The notes under the pieces: model-generated
Database searches by the model: none
What the model saw: the letters and a program-made list of their open reading frames with translations, nothing else
What the model was told of the DNA's origin: nothing
In this document: positions 1-5,534 of the stretch, in pieces
Position numbering within the stretch: the stretch's first letter is position 1
Layout of the letters: each line of letters begins with the position of its first letter
NCBI GenBank assembly: GCA_903899795.1
Contig: CAIUKX010000389.1
Span: 1 to 5,901, forward strand
Length of the DNA stretch: 5,901 nucleotides
Direction: 5' to 3'
DNA from: an uncultured Flavobacteriales bacterium
GTDB lineage: Bacteria > Bacteroidota > Bacteroidia > Flavobacteriales_D > Crocinitomicaceae
Program-made: the position numbers and the translations under genes

Positions 1-11
1 ACAATCTATCC

Positions 12-50
12 GCACTAAATTATAGAACTTGCACTAAAACTTGCACTAAA
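12..50. repeat. Three GCACTAAA repeats (candidate integrase arm/att region)
   Basis: GCACTAAA occurs at 12-19, 31-38 and 43-50. The last two belong to a perfect 12-bp tandem repeat, ACTTGCACTAAA, at 27-38 and 39-50. An inverted copy, TTTAGTGC, lies at 1708-1715, just ahead of the integrase gene. Short direct repeats next to a phage-type integrase operon are typical of arm-binding sites or attachment regions, so I infer that role. No second att copy is visible in the window. The rest of 1-152 shows no gene; it holds only a weak 5-bp inverted repeat (GCCCA/TGGGC, 66-87). Confidence 0.4.
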
Positions 51-152
51 AGCCACAATGAGATTGCCCAAGGTGCTTGTTATGGGCGTTTATTGCATGT
101 ATTTGAGAGATGGGAGCATGACGAAGAGAACTGTTGATATATCTTAATGCGT

Positions 153-425
153 TCAATCCTCGGGCGGATGGGCCTCGTAGAAGTCCTTCATGAATATTTC
201 TATACACACATCGTATATATCTTCACCCAAGCGCTCACAGACCTCGAAGGATTGAGTTAACAACCGATTACGTTCTGCCGATTCATCCTCGGTGTAGGTC
301 TGTTCGTTTGTTTTGTAGTTGACGTAGTCTGAGAAATCATCGTCCGGGTGAAAGTTCAAGCGCTCGGCCATCAGCTCGTTGAAAAATGTACGTACATCTG
401 CAACCGTTTTTACTTCCTGTATCAT
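153..425 (-). CDS. Small acidic protein of unknown function, last gene of the integrase operon
   Basis: This 90-aa protein is acidic and soluble, with no signal peptide or membrane segment. It has a likely helical N-terminus (VADVRTFFNELMAERLNF), a DDDFSDYVNY stretch, an acidic centre, a second helical part and an acidic end (HPPED). The ATG at 425 lies 6 nt after the integrase stop codon, so the two genes are very probably co-transcribed and perhaps translationally coupled. The start is the first Met of the frame and is preceded by an A/T-rich stretch, as is usual in Bacteroidota. I do not recognise the family with certainty. Its position suggests a passenger or accessory gene of the integrating element. 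It could also be a recombination directionality or regulatory factor, but it shows no helix-turn-helix that I can see. Confidence 0.8.
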   Translation of the reverse strand: MIQEVKTVADVRTFFNELMAERLNFHPDDDFSDYVNYKTNEQTYTEDESAERNRLLTQSFEVCERLGEDIYDVCIEIFMKDFYEAHPPED

Positions 426-431
426 GAGTGT

Positions 432-1667
432 TTATTTAAAACTTAATAAGCTGTCCGAGATCGCTTTATATTTTTCGTCCGGGATGGATTTGAGATAGTG
501 CTCGGTGGTCTTGCCGCTTGAGTGACCCAACGCATCCGTGATAAATGAAACAGGTGTACCTGCAAGTTTCAAGTGTGTAGCGAAACTATGACGAGCCAGG
601 TTCAATACAAGCCGTTCTTCAAACCCCAGCTTTACACCTATGCCGTTCAGCATCCTATTCGTCAATCGCTGGTGCGTCTTCCTCCTCTTCTCTCGCTCGA
701 TAGCAGTCTTGCAACCGTTGAGCATAGGGAAGATGTGTTCGTCCGGCTTGCCGTCCTTGTTTCCCCATGCCTCGATTATACGCCTGATCTCATCGTGAAG
801 GTATACTTTGATTGCTTTCTCCGAAACAGTATTCGTGTGCTTGGTCTTCTCACGGACGAAAGAAATGTTCTCTCCCTTCATATCCTTATACTTCAAGTAA
901 ACCGCGTCCTTGAAGTTCATCCCGTTACAGAGGTAGCAGAAGAACCAATAGTCTTTAGCCCTGCGTTCCCTCAAACCGGACGGCTCATACTCCCATAGCG
1001 CCTTTAGTTGTTCAGAATACAAGACACTTTTCGATTTTGCCGTCGTGCCAATTGTATAATTACGAAAGGGGTAGTGCTTCTCTGAAATGTATCCATCCTT
1101 GATAGCCTTATTGAATATAGATCGCAGGTTCCTCATGTAGATTTGCGCCGTAGTCGCAGAGTTGCCCTGGTTTTCCATCCAGCGCCTGTATCCTTTTAAA
1201 AAAGCCTCGTCTATATCTTCCAAGAACAACTTCGGCCTGAATTTTTTAAAAGAGTTGAGCGCTGCTTTTAAATTGAGCGCCGTTTTTATCCGCTCCTCCT
1301 CCTCGCATGTTCTTATGTACTCGCCGAACAAAAAAGAAACGTCCGTTTTGTTTGAAGCAAAAAGATCAGTCTCTGACTTGAAAAGCCGGTTAAACGTTTC
1401 CCTCGATGGGTTAGGCAGGCGTTCAAGTATTTTCTCTGCTTTGTCTTTGTAATCGTTGATCTGCTTACGAAGTTCCTTTATATCAAGGCTCCCGCCTCTG
1501 CCCCTCATTGCGGCTATATAATCTTCGCTCGAGGAATATAATTTTAAGCTGACCTTGAATTGCAAGCCGTTGATATTTACGAAGAGTTGTATTGGGCAAA
1601 GCTCAGTACCAACTTTCGGATAGCGCTTGTCCCAATATATGTTAACCGAATAATTCTTGTCTTTCAT
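432..1667 (-). CDS. Tyrosine recombinase / phage-type site-specific integrase
   Basis: The protein has 411 aa and the Bacteroidota integrase layout: an N-terminal arm-DNA-binding region (about 5-95), a SAM-like core-binding domain (about 108-200) and a catalytic domain (about 215-400). It is expected to cut and rejoin DNA at att sites through a 3'-phosphotyrosine. The nucleophile is Tyr391 in TTEHYL, with His382 (ALGHSS), Arg359 (ARHSFATHL) and Lys274 (REKTKHT). The usual first catalytic Arg (GxR) is replaced by Asn251 in NGMNFKD, and the box II HxxR His position is Asn356. The frame is open to 1751, but only by a TTG codon and overlapping the upstream gene. ATG 1667 gives the standard N-terminus, follows an AAAGAGA-like purine run and leaves a 41-nt gap, so I chose it. 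It is the middle gene of a three-gene minus-strand operon. Confidence 0.93.
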   Translation of the reverse strand: MKDKNYSVNIYWDKRYPKVGTELCPIQLFVNINGLQFKVSLKLYSSSEDYIAAMRGRGGSLDIKELRKQINDYKDKAEKILERLPNPSRETFNRLFKSETDLFASNKTDVSFLFGEYIRTCEEEERIKTALNLKAALNSFKKFRPKLFLEDIDEAFLKGYRRWMENQGNSATTAQIYMRNLRSIFNKAIKDGYISEKHYPFRNYTIGTTAKSKSVLYSEQLKALWEYEPSGLRERRAKDYWFFCYLCNGMNFKDAVYLKYKDMKGENISFVREKTKHTNTVSEKAIKVYLHDEIRRIIEAWGNKDGKPDEHIFPMLNGCKTAIEREKRRKTHQRLTNRMLNGIGVKLGFEERLVLNLARHSFATHLKLAGTPVSFITDALGHSSGKTTEHYLKSIPDEKYKAISDSLLSFK

Positions 1668-1708
1668 CTCTTTTTCTTTTCTTTTTCGTGAATATGCCGG
1701 TAATCTGT

Positions 1709-1999
1709 TTAGTGCGAGGCGAAATGAGAAGATAAATTTTCTGCTTCCCAAAAATCAAACTGCCTTAATAATGGTATTGAGATGATCTTAAGGTTTTCAG
1801 GTTGGCTTAAGACAGCCATTCCCTCGAATACGTTCTTTGTTTTGGTATCGTAGAAAAGCAGGTAGTAATTATGTTCTTCTATTAATTCGGCAAACGGAAT
1901 AGTATTGTGCGGATTATCTACTTGCTGGAACTGCTCAAGACTAATGTCTATATAGAACTTTGTTCCTTCAAGTTGTATGGTTGGCGCCGGTGTTATCAT
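1709..1999 (-). CDS. 96-aa protein of unknown function, first gene of the integrase operon
   Basis: This small soluble protein has no signal peptide or membrane segment. The N-terminal half looks like beta strands and a helix (TKFYIDISLEQFQQVDNP, then IPFAELIEEHNYYLLFYD). The end is hydrophobic, then polar (IPLLRQFDFWEAENL). It begins with ATG 1999, only 2 nt after a perfect inverted repeat (2002-2021), and ends 41 nt before the integrase start, in the same direction. I do not recognise a domain. I have a weak recollection of similar short ORFs beside integrases in Sphingobacteria, which I cannot verify. An accessory role in integration or its control is inferred from position only. Confidence 0.75.
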   Translation of the reverse strand: MITPAPTIQLEGTKFYIDISLEQFQQVDNPHNTIPFAELIEEHNYYLLFYDTKTKNVFEGMAVLSQPENLKIISIPLLRQFDFWEAENLSSHFASH

Positions 2000-2001
2000 T
2001 T

Positions 2002-2021
2002 TTCGGTATTGTCATACCGAA
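2002..2021. promoter_or_regulatory. Perfect inverted repeat ahead of the integrase operon
   Basis: The arms TTCGGTAT (2002-2009) and ATACCGAA (2014-2021) are separated by TGTC. The repeat ends 2 nt before the ATG of the 96-aa gene. In the minus-strand RNA it would form an 8-bp hairpin with a GACA loop covering the ribosome landing region. It could therefore be a translational control hairpin, or in DNA an operator for a dimeric repressor. It lacks a T-run, so a terminator is unlikely. No convincing promoter was found between here and 2116. Confidence 0.5.
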
Positions 2022-2106
2022 GATGCACGATTAACTGATACATAGGCCCCCTGACTTGTGCTATAGATTCGCTAAAGATTTTTAGGAATGGAATGAAACA
2101 CCTTAT

Positions 2107-2134
2107 TAAAATAAATGGTGGTAAAATTACCACC
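2107..2134 (-). terminator. Hairpin terminator of the zinc-ribbon gene
   Basis: The perfect inverted repeat GGTGGTAAAATTACCACC (2117-2134) begins 4 nt after the stop codon of the zinc-ribbon gene. Read on the minus strand it forms a stem of seven to eight pairs with a T-rich loop, followed by ATTTATTTTAAT. That arrangement fits a rho-independent terminator. It would separate the zinc-ribbon transcript from the integrase operon. Confidence 0.65.
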
Positions 2135-2138
2135 TGGA

Positions 2139-2753
2139 TTACTTGCGTACTACTTTGGTAATTGCATACTCGATCATTCCATGTGCCGATACCCCCCTTT
2201 CTATTAAATGATATAGGTTGGTGTATTTCTGCCTGTTCTTTTCATCAACCCCCCTAAACCATTGGTCTGACACATAACTGCCCAAATAATCATCTGGTAA
2301 ATCCTGCATGAACCTGACAAGAAAGAGATAGACCGTTCTCTGGTGCATCTTTAATGCCATCGCTATTCTTTCTGATGAGGCCCTCACAGTTGTTTCCCTA
2401 ATTCGTATACGTATGTTTTTCTGCTTTTCATCTCGGAGATATTCATTTGAATTAATGTATGCGTGATACTCCCGGTATACTTCAATTAGATAGTCGAGAA
2501 TTTCTGCCGCTTGCGTAATAGATATTCTAAGACCGTGAAATGGCGTGTTAGCAGTGGCACTTTCCTCGTGCTTGCATTTAGAAAGTGTACATTTTCTCGA
2601 ATAGGGCGTCTTCCCCTCAAAGAATTTTTCATTGCCACATTTCTGGCACTTATATCCATCCTGCCATTTTATTCTGGCAATCCTGTTGAGCCATAGCAGA
2701 TCAGTTTTGGAGTATGTTTTTTCATTTGCCATAGCAGGGGTACTCAACGTCAT
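2139..2753 (-). CDS. IS1595-like zinc-ribbon + helix-turn-helix protein without DDE domain
   Basis: The protein has 204 aa. It contains a zinc ribbon, C36-x2-C39 ... C55-x4-C60 (CQKCG, then CTLSKC), followed by TANTPFHGLRISITQAAEIL. This is the arrangement at the N-terminus of IS1595/ISXO2-type transposases (CPxCG, CxxC, T-F-h-srl). Residues about 124-150 (ASSERIAMALKMHQRTVYLF) fit a helix-turn-helix. The remainder (151-204) is short, and the DDE/DDN catalytic domain of about 150 aa is absent, so it should bind DNA but not transpose. No terminal inverted repeats were seen. ATG 2753 is the first Met; Met8 (2732) is an equally possible start. It is divergent from the ORFs beginning at 2847. It may be a domesticated transposase acting as a regulator, or a truncated transposase remnant. 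The intact frame, promoter and terminator favour a working gene. Confidence 0.8.
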   Translation of the reverse strand: MTLSTPAMANEKTYSKTDLLWLNRIARIKWQDGYKCQKCGNEKFFEGKTPYSRKCTLSKCKHEESATANTPFHGLRISITQAAEILDYLIEVYREYHAYINSNEYLRDEKQKNIRIRIRETTVRASSERIAMALKMHQRTVYLFLVRFMQDLPDDYLGSYVSDQWFRGVDEKNRQKYTNLYHLIERGVSAHGMIEYAITKVVRK

Positions 2754-2797
2754 AGCCGTTGCGGGTGCGCCAATATCTTTGAATAAGTTATCAACGC

Positions 2798-2815
2798 AGC
2801 CCCCCGCCGGAGGCT
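2798..2815 (-). promoter_or_regulatory. GC-rich leader hairpin in the zinc-ribbon transcript
   Basis: On the minus strand, AGCCTCC (2815-2809) can pair with GGGGGCT (2804-2798) around a short GGCG loop. This gives seven pairs including one U-G wobble. On the plus strand the wobble becomes a C-A mismatch, so the structure favours minus-strand RNA. It would lie at the very start of the leader if the predicted promoter at 2825-2856 is used. Its function is unknown. Confidence 0.35.
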
Positions 2816-2824
2816 ATATCAAAT

Positions 2825-2856
2825 CAAAACTAAAACTAAAATAAATATGAAACCAA
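2825..2856 (-). promoter_or_regulatory. Bacteroidota-type promoter for the zinc-ribbon gene
   Basis: Read on the minus strand, TTG (2856-2854) is followed by 21 nt and then TAGTTTTG (2832-2825). This matches the Bacteroidota -33 TTTG / -7 TAnnTTTG consensus and spacing. Transcription would start near 2819, giving a leader of about 65 nt before ATG 2753. The promoter overlaps the start of the divergent 156-aa ORF, so transcription in the two directions may interfere. Confidence 0.45.
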
Positions 2857-3317
2857 CAATTAAAGTTGCCCGGGGTTTTTACAATAAGACATCTTCGAAA
2901 AAAGAAATTGCTTCCCAAAACAGAGCTGCAAAGCTAAAGGGTCAAGAAATTATTAAAATCGAAGTGGCCGATGCGTACCATCTATATATAACCGATCCAT
3001 TTTTTAAAGAAAAGATTAAAAAATCAGGCCGGCCTCAACCAGGTCAGCTCATAATCATCATCCACTACACTCAAACCAACCAGGAAACCAAACCAAAACC
3101 AAACAATATGATTATAAAAATCAAAAAGTTAGCGCTATCACCTAAAACAATCCAAGTTCCACTTAAAAAAACAACCATTTCATTATTAAGCCCCCTTGCA
3201 TTACAATCAAAAGTTATCATTATCGAGTTCGCTCAAAAAAACAGCACCCACATCTTAAGAAAGGTTTCGAAATGCATCTCGCTCCATCCCTATTATCATA
3301 ATCTACTTGCCTCATAG
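2847..3317 (+). CDS. Hypothetical basic protein, first ORF of the plus-strand block
   Basis: This 156-aa basic protein is of unknown family. Residues 1-75 look like a genuine folded segment (RGFYNKTSSKKEIASQNRAA, then AYHLYITDPFFKEKIKKSGR, then a hydrophobic LIIIIHY strand). From about residue 76 on it becomes a Lys/Thr/Asn/Pro-rich linker and then a hydrophobic, basic stretch. That part is encoded in strongly G-poor DNA and looks less like conserved protein. There is an internal Met at residue 88 (3108). ATG 2847 follows ACTAAAACTAAAATAAAT, an A-rich context normal for Bacteroidota. A 57-nt gap leads to the next ORF. The second half may be decayed or the result of a frameshift. I cannot assign a function. 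Confidence 0.5.
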   Translation: MKPTIKVARGFYNKTSSKKEIASQNRAAKLKGQEIIKIEVADAYHLYITDPFFKEKIKKSGRPQPGQLIIIIHYTQTNQETKPKPNNMIIKIKKLALSPKTIQVPLKKTTISLLSPLALQSKVIIIEFAQKNSTHILRKVSKCISLHPYYHNLLAS

Positions 3318-3446
3318 CTTTCCCAACTAAGAATACCATTTAAAAATCGCAAAAAAGTAAGGGTTCAAAAAAATATGATTGATCCCACCGGGCGTAGCCA
3401 TGCCCAAAATTTCAACAATCGTCATCAAACAACCAAACATATAGTT

Positions 3447-4073
3447 ATGAAAAAGACAACCATCAACACGCGCAATTCGTCAACAACCAACAATTCATCT
3501 AATCCAAAAACACCAACAATGAAAATGAGCATCGCAAATAACAAAAAGTCATCGACAACCAAAGGTTCACAAAATCAAAAACCACAAAACAAGACAAAAA
3601 TGAAAAAAAAAGCACCAGTTACCCCGGTAAAAGAAAGCACGACCAAGCAATTTACTTACGAACGGAAGTTCGTCAACCCGATTGACCTTAAAATTCATCC
3701 CCTATTAAATGTTATTGGTTTTGAACAGCCTGATAACTTCTTCACAGAACACGCTAACCATTTTAACTACCTGGAGCGGTCTGTTATAACCGAGGATATG
3801 TTCGCCATCACACATCCGACAGATGTGCTTGCAGCCCAGCAACTGGAAAAAGATAAGATCGAAGTTGTAATAATGAAAGGGGCGACCATCCATGATGTGA
3901 TAAAGTTCGTCAGGACTGGCGACAGTAAAGCCGTTGTTACATGTGGTGACGGCAACTCGCCGATTCTTTCGCAGTCTATTCCTTATACCGATTTTCTACC
4001 TGATGAATGTACTCTGTGGGTGGAGAACGATGGTGAAGGAGGAATGGTCATCCTTTTACCTTCCGAGCATTAG
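3447..4073 (+). CDS. Unknown protein: basic low-complexity tail plus C-terminal globular domain
   Basis: The first ~68 residues are almost only Lys, Thr, Asn, Ser, Gln and Pro (for example MKKTTINTRNSSTTNNSS, KKSSTTKGSQNQKPQNK). They resemble disordered nucleic-acid-binding tails of histone-like proteins. A globular domain of about 140 residues follows (FTYERKFVNPIDLKIHPLLN ... DECTLWVEND ... VILLPSEH). I do not recognise it; the stretch IDLKIHPLLN and the later AAQQLEKDKIEVVIM only vaguely recall ParB-like folds. There is no signal peptide or membrane segment. The frame is open from ATG 3375 (232 aa), and ATG 3600 would remove the tail. I chose 3447 for its MKKTT start and A/T-rich context, with low certainty. 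Its stop codon is 20 nt before the next gene, so they are probably one operon. Confidence 0.7.
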   Translation: MKKTTINTRNSSTTNNSSNPKTPTMKMSIANNKKSSTTKGSQNQKPQNKTKMKKKAPVTPVKESTTKQFTYERKFVNPIDLKIHPLLNVIGFEQPDNFFTEHANHFNYLERSVITEDMFAITHPTDVLAAQQLEKDKIEVVIMKGATIHDVIKFVRTGDSKAVVTCGDGNSPILSQSIPYTDFLPDECTLWVENDGEGGMVILLPSEH

Positions 4074-4093
4074 AATCAATAAAACATGAGATT

Positions 4094-4333
4094 ATGACAA
4101 AGAGAGAATATCACAATTTTCAAGCCGCGGCTGCGTTAGGGCTTATTCCTGATTCCGATAATCCGGTCTTTATTTTCAGCAGCACCAACAAAGATTTATT
4201 GCTGGATATAGTCAACGGTAAATTAGATGCCAAGCAACTTGCGCGCATTGAGCTGATGAATAGGGGCCTGGATACTAAGAGTGGCAAGTGGATAGGCTGG
4301 AGTAAGGGCGAAGACAGTTACCAAGTCGCTTAG
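4094..4333 (+). CDS. 79-aa mobile-element-associated conserved small protein
   Basis: This small soluble protein has an Ala-rich helical N-terminal part (FQAAAALGLIP), a middle segment KDLLLDIVNGKLDAKQLARI and a C-terminal motif ELMNRGLDTKSGKWIGW. From memory, the pattern G.lD...LAr.EL.nRGLd..GkWvGf recurs in short proteins, and at the ends of larger ones, on Bacteroidota conjugative and integrative elements. I know no established function for it. ATG 4094 gives the first Met and lies 20 nt after the previous stop, in the same direction, so it is probably co-expressed with the tailed protein. A 5-bp hairpin at 4338-4350 follows the stop but has no T-run, so no clear terminator is seen. Confidence 0.8.
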   Translation: MTKREYHNFQAAAALGLIPDSDNPVFIFSSTNKDLLLDIVNGKLDAKQLARIELMNRGLDTKSGKWIGWSKGEDSYQVA

Positions 4334-4382
4334 TTTCTCTTCTGGGAAGACATCCTAATTTCAGCGTCCCCCCACCGGAGTA

Positions 4383-4430
4383 ATGCGACGATTTGTCTCG
4401 CCTGTGTGTGGCATGCGACTATTTCGTCGT
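4383..4430. repeat. Paired ATGCGAC(G/T)ATTT repeats with inverted CGACGA/TCGTCG
   Basis: ATGCGACGATTT (4383-4394) and ATGCGACTATTT (4413-4424) are direct copies with one mismatch and a 30-bp period. Each is followed by a GTC, so each copy is itself a loose palindrome of the type GCGAC...GTCG. In addition, CGACGA (4386-4391) and TCGTCG (4424-4429) are perfectly inverted. The repeats lie in the 287-bp gene-free stretch (4334-4620) downstream of the 79-aa gene. They may be binding sites or an extragenic repeat unit; the role is unknown. Confidence 0.5.
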
Positions 4431-4433
4431 GAT

Positions 4434-4456
4434 AATTATTTTCTAAATTATTTTCT
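4434..4456. repeat. AATTATTTTCT tandem repeat
   Basis: Two identical 11-bp copies lie at 4434-4444 and 4446-4456 (period 12), directly after the GCGAC repeats. The tract is A/T-rich and could be easily melted or bent DNA. The rest of the gene-free stretch to 4620 holds no ORF worth reporting. Confidence 0.45.
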
Positions 4457-4568
4457 TAAAATTGAAGCCAATTGATTTGTTTCAACCCAATGAATAAAAC
4501 AAGCGTAACGGCATCATCGGTCTTCAAATTCGCATCCGGCCAATAAAAGTATAGTATTTACTTGGTAC

Positions 4569-4594
4569 TCAGTCACCGGTCTGAATTCGACTGA
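4569..4594 (-). terminator. Weak hairpin downstream of the OB-like lipoprotein gene
   Basis: TCAGTC (4569-4574) and GACTGA (4589-4594) form a 6-bp stem with a 14-nt loop, 26 bp past the stop codon of the minus-strand lipoprotein gene. There is no T-run after it, so it is only a possible terminator. Confidence 0.2.
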
Positions 4595-4620
4595 CAAAAT
4601 AAGTGCTGCTTCCTTCTAAA

Positions 4621-5250
4621 TTAATCAAGTACCTTAATATAAGTTATCGGATGTATCTCCCAACAACTTGCCCTCCAATCTCTTTCATTAGTCGGGTTAG
4701 TTGCAAATGACTGCCCCTTGTGTTCAGAATCATAAAACAACCAACCGGAGATTTTAACCCTATGCCCTATTAATCTGCCTTTTAGTTCTTCAGTTGACCA
4801 ATCAATACCTTTAACTGCCATCAAGGCTCTTACTCTTGGGGTTACTTCAACAATGAGCCGGTATTCAGGGCCTGTATGCTGGTCATCCGGCGTTAGCTCA
4901 ATATGTGTATCTCTATATGCCTCATCTTTTGTTTTGCAATTACAAGTTTCAACTCCTCCCATTTTTACATTAAAAACATAACCTGTAACAATAACGGCTT
5001 TATCAATAGGATATTGATCTTCATTACCGCTGGAAATCAGTTTTTCTAATGTAATACTATTATCATAGTCACTTTTGGCTGGAAATGAATACCGGTTTTT
5101 ATATTCGTTTAGTTTATACTCTGGTCGATTCGGGTTGGCATCTCCATGAATATCGCAATCAACACCATCAATTGGAATCGATTGCTGCCCACAAGACGTC
5201 GTTATACAAGCGGCATAGATTAAAATGGAGAAAATGGAAATTTTATACAT
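4621..5250 (-). CDS. Lipoprotein of unknown function, possibly OB-fold-like
   Basis: The protein has 209 aa. It begins with a lipoprotein signal: basic start (MYK), hydrophobic core (ISIFSILIYAAC) and lipobox TTSC, with the acylated Cys at 20. It should be anchored in the envelope. The mature part contains YKNRYSFPAKSDYDNSITLE (53-69 region), a VIVTGYVFNVKMGG strand pair, a CNC motif at 103-105, RDTHIEL, and near the end RVKISGWLFYD and CWEIHPITYIKV. The beta-rich order and the closing WEIHP motif recall a conserved family of unknown function with an OB-like fold. I recognise it by memory of its motifs, not by a search. The frame extends upstream to GTG 5292 and an ATG at 5286, but ATG 5250 places the signal peptide correctly. 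It is divergent from the VWA lipoprotein gene. Confidence 0.85.
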   Translation of the reverse strand: MYKISIFSILIYAACITTSCGQQSIPIDGVDCDIHGDANPNRPEYKLNEYKNRYSFPAKSDYDNSITLEKLISSGNEDQYPIDKAVIVTGYVFNVKMGGVETCNCKTKDEAYRDTHIELTPDDQHTGPEYRLIVEVTPRVRALMAVKGIDWSTEELKGRLIGHRVKISGWLFYDSEHKGQSFATNPTNERDWRASCWEIHPITYIKVLD

Positions 5251-5382
5251 TCTATGTTTCGAATCAATGAAACTAAAAAATAACATATTCACTCAGGGGG
5301 GTAAAATTAAGTTGATAGAAAAAAGGGTGTTTCTCCCATTTTTTAATACTGATAATTGTATTTACTTTGACACCCATTATTT

Positions 5383-5390
5383 TATCTTTG
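5383..5390 (+). promoter_or_regulatory. Possible -7 element for the VWA lipoprotein gene
   Basis: TATCTTTG matches the Bacteroidota -7 consensus TAnnTTTG exactly. The nearest TTTG upstream (5366-5369) is only 13 nt away, shorter than the normal spacing, so the -33 part is weak. Transcription would start near 5397, giving a leader of about 140 nt. Confidence 0.25.
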
Positions 5391-5447
5391 TAAACATCAG
5401 CAAATACAGTTACAAATTAGTTCTATTATTTGAGTTGCCATAATTAG

Positions 5448-5463
5448 ATTTTCAATTGAAAAT
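5448..5463. promoter_or_regulatory. Perfect 16-bp palindrome between divergent lipoprotein genes
   Basis: ATTTTCAATTGAAAAT is a perfect palindrome in the 284-bp spacer between the two lipoprotein genes (5251-5534), 72 bp before the VWA gene start. It is a candidate operator for a dimeric regulator. In A/T-rich DNA such a palindrome can also arise by chance. The remainder of the spacer shows no gene. Confidence 0.3.
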
Positions 5464-5534
5464 AAATAGCTCAAAGAAATATAATTCCTGATTTGTTGTT
5501 ACTACTTTGTAATCCCGCTAAGCAAAAAAATGAG

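Noticed and set aside
573..998. Plus-strand open frame opposite the integrase gene (also 1162-1452)
   Set aside because: It is antisense to a well-supported integrase gene and its translation shows no recognisable protein features.
1668..1751. N-terminal extension of the integrase to 1751
   Set aside because: It would need a TTG start and would overlap the 96-aa gene. ATG 1667 gives the standard integrase N-terminus with a purine-rich run before it.
2139..2753. Complete insertion sequence around the zinc-ribbon gene
   Set aside because: There is no DDE domain, no terminal inverted repeats and no target-site duplication that I could find.
2774..2781. TATCTTTG as a -7 element for the 2847 ORF
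   Set aside because: It fits the -7 consensus, but the nearest TTG lies only 12 nt upstream, so the promoter is not convincing.
2511..2844. Plus-strand open frames overlapping the zinc-ribbon gene
   Set aside because: They lie opposite the zinc ribbon and run into the intergenic leader; no protein features.
5251..5292. N-terminal extension of the minus-strand lipoprotein to GTG 5292 or the ATG at 5286
   Set aside because: It would put extra residues before the signal peptide; ATG 5250 gives a normal lipoprotein signal.
5225..5443. 72-aa plus-strand open frame in the spacer between lipoprotein genes
   Set aside because: It is A/T-rich, overlaps the start of the lipoprotein gene on the other strand, and its composition looks like translated spacer.
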